DNA from: Epiperipatus broadwayi
Lineage: Eukaryota; Onychophora; Udeonychophora; Euonychophora; Peripatidae
Reading direction: 5' to 3'
Length of the DNA stretch: 64,000 bases
Assembly (NCBI GenBank): GCA_028023455.1
Contig: JAQFVV010000280.1
Span: 124,001 to 188,000 of the forward strand
The notes under the pieces are model-generated. The model saw only the letters and a program-made list of their open reading frames with translations. It searched no databases and had not been told where the DNA came from. Both the position numbers and the translations under genes were made by a program. Positions 59,891-64,000 of the stretch are shown here, piece after piece; the stretch's first letter is position 1; each line of letters begins with the position of its first letter.

Positions 59891-60074
59891 AAGACCTGGT
59901 TTTATAACTTATAAGAATTGAGATCTTTTGGTACATTTAAAACTTTTTCTCCTTCTAAAACTTTCATGATTGGATTTAAATTTGGGTCTTCAAATTGTAA
60001 TTAGGGTAGATTCCAAATCATTGGCTACATCATGTAATGTAGGCATTCTCTACTGACAAATTATTCTGTTCTGA

Positions 60075-60350
60075 TCTACATGGGTTTCAACTAAGCACAT
60101 CAGCCAGAACATTCTTGGATCCTTTACAGTATTGCATAGTGTAATTGAATTCCTGTAATAGCAAACTCCATCTGACCAGATGACTGTTGGTTAGGTAGCT
60201 GTGATTCAAAAATTTTAGGCTTTTGTGGTCTGTAATCATTATCAACTCTGATCTGAGTAGCATCTGTCAAAACTTTTGGAAGGACCACACTATCTATTGC
60301 TAGTGCTTTCTTTTTAGTAACCATGTAATTTATTTTTGGACCCTTCAGGA
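60075..60350 (-). pseudogene. gypsy RNase H remnant
   Basis: Minus strand: VTKKKALAI (60,324-60,298) matches the TEKExLAI helix. Right after it the frame is shifted by a doubled ATAG (CTATCTAT at 60,290-60,297 on plus). The domain goes on in the next frame with SELIMITDHKSLKF (TDHKSL at 60,233-60,216), NSHLVRWSLLLQEF and CKGSKNVLADVLS, then a stop in the place of the usual Arg. These are the standard end blocks of gypsy RNase H. The open frame that simply continues past the duplication is a shadow and has no domain meaning. Confidence 0.8.
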
Positions 60351-60484
60351 GCTTTTATGATCTGTAATCATTATCACCTCTGATCTGAGTAGCATCTGTC
60401 AAAACTTTTGGTAAGGTCCACACTATCTATTGCTAGTACTTCCTTTTTAGTAACCATGTAATTTATTTCTGGACCCTTCAGGAG
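60219..60484. repeat. 132-bp tandem duplication within RNase H
   Basis: 60,219-60,350 recurs at 60,351-60,484 with a handful of differences and one extra base. Both copies carry the CTATCTAT frameshift, so the 4-bp duplication is older than the 132-bp one. Confidence 0.9.
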
Positions 60485-60599
60485 ATGGGAGCTGGCTGAT
60501 AAAGTATTGGACTTCAGGCTGGCTGTCCTCATGGATTTGGGTCTGTTTGGACAATGGACGGTTTATTAAAATCAGTTAAAGCTAACATGGTCTGCTCTA

Positions 60600-61490
60600 A
60601 AAACTAGGTTTTAATGTTTTCAATTTCCTTGTCCTGTTCCTCAGTCCAGTTCCATCACTCATCTTTTTAATTAGTTTTAACAACAGTTCTATATTGTCTG
60701 AGAACTTCTTGTAGAAATGATTGTAAAAATTTGCATAAGCCTAAAAATGATCTAATTTGTTTTCTGTTAATTAGTTTCAGAAAGTTTTGAATGGCATTGA
60801 TCTTCTCTGGATGAGGTCTTATTCCATTGCATCTAATGATATGACCTAAGAAGTCTGCCTGGTTGGAAACTAGAATACTCTTTTTGAAGTTGATTTTGAT
60901 TCCCTTTTTGTAGCACTCTTCAAAAAACATAGCAAGATGATGAAGGTGTTTTTCATTTATGTCAGATGCAATTATTACATTATCAATATAAATAGTTGAA
61001 ATTTGTTTAACCTCAAGAGATAGGGTCTTGTATAAATACCTTATTAAACCAGAAACATGATTAATCAATCCAAAAAGCATCCTATTAAACTAATATGTAA
61101 TATCCATATATTGGAAGGCAGTGTTTTGGTGATCCTCTGAATGGAGTTTAATCTGCCAATAGTTGGATCTTAGATTGAAAGTGGAAAACACTTTCCAAAT
61201 CTTATGAATAATTTGTATACAGGTGATGAAATGATTCTATCAGGGACAGTAATTTTATTTTTTTGCCTAGCGCTCCAAACAAAATATTATTGCCTCATCT
61301 TTCTTCACAGTTACAACTGGTGTACAGTAAGATGAAGAACATTTGGAAATGATTCCCCAATCCAGCATTCTGTTAATCTGTTTGAATATTTTTTCATCAT
61401 ACTGGCAGGGAATAGGGTACAATTTGGATTGAAATGGTTGGTCATATACTAACTTAATTCTTTGTTGAAACCCATCACTTCTGGTATCTC
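60600..61490 (-). pseudogene. gypsy reverse transcriptase remnant
   Basis: Minus strand: YPIPCQYDEKIFKQINRM, DWGIISKCSSSYCTPVV and VKKDEA (fingers, 61,425-61,290), TFNLRSNYWQI (motif A, 61,180-61,145), then a stop and FNRMLFGLIN (61,090-61,060), and ISTIYIDNVIIAS (motif C) in the 137-residue open stretch 61,080-60,667. FLGHIIRCNGIRPHPEKI and SFLGLCKF follow, the usual connection. Two catalytic Asp residues have become Asn: in motif A (codon 61,174-61,176) and in YIDN instead of YIDD (60,979-60,990). Both are single G-to-A changes on the coding strand. Confidence 0.85.
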
Positions 61491-61806
61491 TGAGAATATA
61501 TGGTTAAATTCATTAATAACAGGTCACAATTTCAATGTATCTTCACTTCCAAGCAAGTTGGACTCGAGTTTATTATCTATTGAGTGCCTCTGAGACACTA
61601 GATATAATACAGTTAACTTCAGGTCGGTCATATCTCAGAACCATTTCATCTCCAAAACTTCATTGTTTATTCTGTCTTACCAGAGAAATCAAATGCAAGT
61701 GTATGAAGTCTGCCCCTAGGTTGACCTCATGTATTAAGTTATTTACCATCAGAAATATATGATAGAGGATAGTTTGGCCTACTTTAATTTCAACCCAGAT
61801 TTGCTT

Positions 61807-62040
61807 TTATGCTAGCTTTGCCTTTCTACAGTTATCCATGGTAACGTAAATAGATTGCAGTGGTAGGGTTTTAATATTAGGATTTTTAGTCAGAATCTCT
61901 TGATAGAACTTATCTGGTAGGACTGAAATTTGGCTACCAGAATCTAATGGTGCTTTAACCAACAAGCCCTTAAACAACATCTCTATCATGTGGCCACTTT
62001 GCAAAACTATGTTGGGCATGTTATCCACCCATGAACACAT
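61807..62040 (-). pseudogene. gypsy protease remnant
   Basis: A 77-residue open stretch contains VKAPLDSGSQISVLP, with LDSGS as the retropepsin active-site triad, then a decaying C-terminal half before a stop. It lies between gag and RT, as in the family. The closing ILG-D strand was not found in frame, so the domain is incomplete or frameshifted. The gypsy protease at 5,016 (LDTGS) is of another lineage. Confidence 0.75.
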
Positions 62041-62289
62041 CAGATTAGTGATTTTTCAGTCTAGGGTTTAATTCATGTCCCTCTGAGTCATTCTGGTGTC
62101 TTAAAGTGATGAAGATAGACTCAAGTATATCTCTAGTTTGGTTTCTGTGGTGTGTAATTACACCAGCCTGGTTTTGGGGGTTTCATCAGGCTATTATGGG
62201 GGTTATCCCAGTTTTGTTAATATTGGTCTGGTTTCTCTTAGGTGACCATATATAGGGTGAATTCCTTTGCAGTGATTTTTCCTGCCAAT

Positions 62290-63050
62290 GGCTGGTATCA
62301 TTGTTCTTTTTTTTCTTATAGAACATGGTCATGACAGTGGCCTCTTTTTTCTTTTCTCATGTGTTCTAGTTGATAGATTGGTGTTATTCATATATATGTT
62401 GTTCAACAATTCAACTACCTGCTTGATGCTTTTAGTGCCCATACATAGTGATTGCTCTATTTTGAGTGGTAAGTTTGTTTTTACAATTCTAACAATTTCA
62501 CTCTTGCTCAGGTGGTATGTGTTCAGTGTCCTTAACTCCATGACCTGGCAGCAAAATAATTTTTTCAGTGTCTCTCCTGGTATTGACCTGTACTTTTCTT
62601 GGAACAACTGGTATAGTAGGGCATATTGCCTGTCCCTGTTCCAAAAATTGTTGTCCAATAATGTTTGATAGTCATCAAAGGTGAATGGGGCCTGAAGTAA
62701 TGACTTCTACCACATTAGTGCATCTTTGCGTGAAGGTGGTTATACATGATTACTTTCTCACCTGACAAATTTTAGTTTACTGAAAAATAAAAGTTGAAAC
62801 TTCTATGATGCTCTATGGGTAAGTCATTGGTGACTCTCTTAAATATTTTTAACCTTAAGAACTGATTGATTGCACTAATCTGTGCTGTCAGGCAATGCAT
62901 CTTAATCATCTCTAGTGTGTTTACTTGAGGGGTCAGTATATGGTTATCAGGGTTAGCCTGATAAGTATTTGGGTCTATTCTATCCAAATTATATTTGAGA
63001 GTGTAATCTTTCATCTCAGGCTTTATATGGCATGGGAGAGTAGGCATGAG
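62290..63050 (-). pseudogene. gypsy gag, capsid-like region
   Basis: Two open stretches (63,047-62,772; 62,658-62,329). The first contains INQFLRLKIFKRVTNDLP; the second contains NNFWNRDRQYALLYQLFQEKY, in parts resembling the lattice-forming middle of arthropod gypsy gag (FW..DRQY.L...F..KY, with VxxIVxxNLPLxIxxxL). A basic patch (THEKRKKR) ends it. No CCHC knuckle is readable; WCNYTPQ at about 62,165 lacks the further ligands. Confidence 0.6.
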
Positions 63051-63059
63051 AGAGCAGGA

Positions 63060-64000
63060 TCCTCACAAGAGTTACTCATCTTCTGAGAGTTTTTGAGTGC
63101 AACCACCAAGTGATTTCTCCTACAATTCCACTCTTTCCTATTATTCTGGGTCCATGATTTGATTCCAGTTTGTCACACACACTCCAGTGGTGGATGTCTT
63201 TTGTCATAGCTGAGACTCAATCATTGAAAATCTCTGATTGATGGCTTCATCTATTCTGTCAATATGATCCCACATTCCAGTTGCATTTTACACAATTCTC
63301 TAGAGTGGTTTTGTCTATAGTCATGTCAGTTTCTATTGAGGCTATCTTGTCCTTGAGTTGAGTCTCTAGTGCTTCATCATGTGATCCTACCTTGATGCTC
63401 TGTTGTGCTGAGAGTTGGTCCATACTAGAGTATACATCCTTAAATTCCCTTTGGACTCAGCTTGCAGATTCTGATCGACACACATTTCTCCTGATGCCTA
63501 CATTTACACTTCATCACCTTGGATAGTCAATTGCCCAATGATGCTAGATCTGAATTCTTCAAGTCATTACTGGAACTTTACATCTTTCTCATCTATTTCA
63601 CTTCTCAGCTCACTCAGGATTTGTTTCATATTAGAATTGTCTCTGAGCACTATCTAAGTTGATCAACAATTGTTGCATGTCTGTGGACAGTCTAGTTTCT
63701 ATGTCTTTCATCTCTGTTTTCAGGTCTGCTCTAAAATTATCTACATTCCTTTAAAATTTTCTTCCATGTTAGCCATCCTGTTACTCAATTCTCCCTCCAT
63801 CTCTTCTTTCATATTCATGTCACTTCTTAGAGTATTCCTACTACTGTCGAACTTGGTTTCCATATTGCTCATTTCTTTTTTATGCTAATTATCTTATGGC
63901 CCAGCTTTGCTTCCATACTACTTATATAATTGTTCAGGCTGCTTATGTTTCTGTCTGTATCTGCTTTCAATTATTGCTTACATGCCCAAGAGCATTTTTT
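63060..64000 (-). pseudogene. gypsy gag, N-terminal coiled-coil region (incomplete)
   Basis: Minus strand from 63,930: MEAKLGHKIIS, SNMETKFDS, RSDMNMKEEMEGEL and NRMANMEENF, repeated Met/Glu/Lys-rich heptads typical of the coiled-coil start of many arthropod gypsy gags. Several stops and frame changes occur. The element's start and 5' LTR lie outside the window. Confidence 0.55.

Larger units (their letters stand above)
58870..64000 (-). mobile_element. Ty3/gypsy-type LTR retrotransposon relic (gag-pol), runs off the end
   Basis: Minus strand, in order: gag with coiled coil (64,000-63,060), capsid (63,050-62,290), protease (62,040-61,807), RT (61,490-60,600), RNase H (60,480-60,070), integrase (59,890-59,217) and integrase tail (59,050-58,890). 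The order PR-RT-RH-IN defines Ty3/gypsy. No envelope-like gene and no certain LTR were seen. Several catalytic residues are replaced, and small duplications break the frame. Confidence 0.85.

Noticed and set aside
60124-60324. Open frame continuing through the RNase H region
   Set aside because: After the doubled ATAG the true domain lies in the next frame (TDHKSL, KGSKNVLADVLS); the continuing frame has no conserved block.
62288-62668. 126-residue plus-strand open stretch, hydrophobic
   Set aside because: Antisense shadow of the gypsy gag region, which is supported on the minus strand by motif order.

Overview
The window is strongly AT-rich, low-density metazoan nuclear DNA. It has eukaryotic retroelements, poly(A) tails, splice-site-flanked exons, no operons and no long intact genes. 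The Penelope-type RT (FVVWPHG, FLDVLVTR), the gypsy integrase and the mariner, piggyBac and Helitron remnants all resemble families common in arthropods and other invertebrates. I favour an arthropod, possibly a chelicerate, but the sequence alone does not settle it. Almost everything recognisable is a decayed transposable element (TE). Two short segments look like exons of host genes.

Layout, left to right. 1-2,012: two Penelope-like copies form a near-palindrome (minus copy 1-740, plus copy 763-2,012); the plus copy ends in a tRNA-like Pol III promoter and a hammerhead-like fold. 5,016-6,508: an LTR/gypsy relic with protease, internal deletion, integrase tail, polypurine tract and one LTR holding a 45-bp tandem repeat. 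6.5-20.3 kb: mostly AT-rich DNA with small hairpin MITEs. 20,744-20,860 (minus): a candidate ML/NPC2-like exon. 20.95-27.2 kb: a direct duplication of about 1.1 kb (copies A and B); copy A is split by a 1,348-bp DNA transposon that copy B lacks. 27.4-35.1 kb: two CR1-like LINEs head to head, the minus one an internal-deletion derivative of the plus one. 37,287-38,029: a Helitron deletion derivative with both ends. 38,452 and 25,782: two copies of a tiny tRNA-like SINE. 40,676-40,982: a hAT MITE with a perfect 8-bp target duplication. 43.9-48.8 kb: remnants of two more LINEs, a MITE and a candidate ADAM10-like prodomain exon. 49.4-50.4 kb: a mariner-like transposase relic. 51,630-53,765: a piggyBac relic with both TTAA ends. 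55,522-56,391: a TA-flanked MITE. 58.9-64 kb: a long gypsy gag-pol relic on the minus strand, running off the end.

Nothing here is an operon-like or defence system. The interest lies in TE biology: inverted pairs, an in-window empty site, a LINE lineage whose two copies share loss of a catalytic Asp codon, a tRNA-only SINE, and a Penelope tail combining Pol III boxes with a ribozyme-like fold. All family names come from motif recognition by eye; no database was searched.
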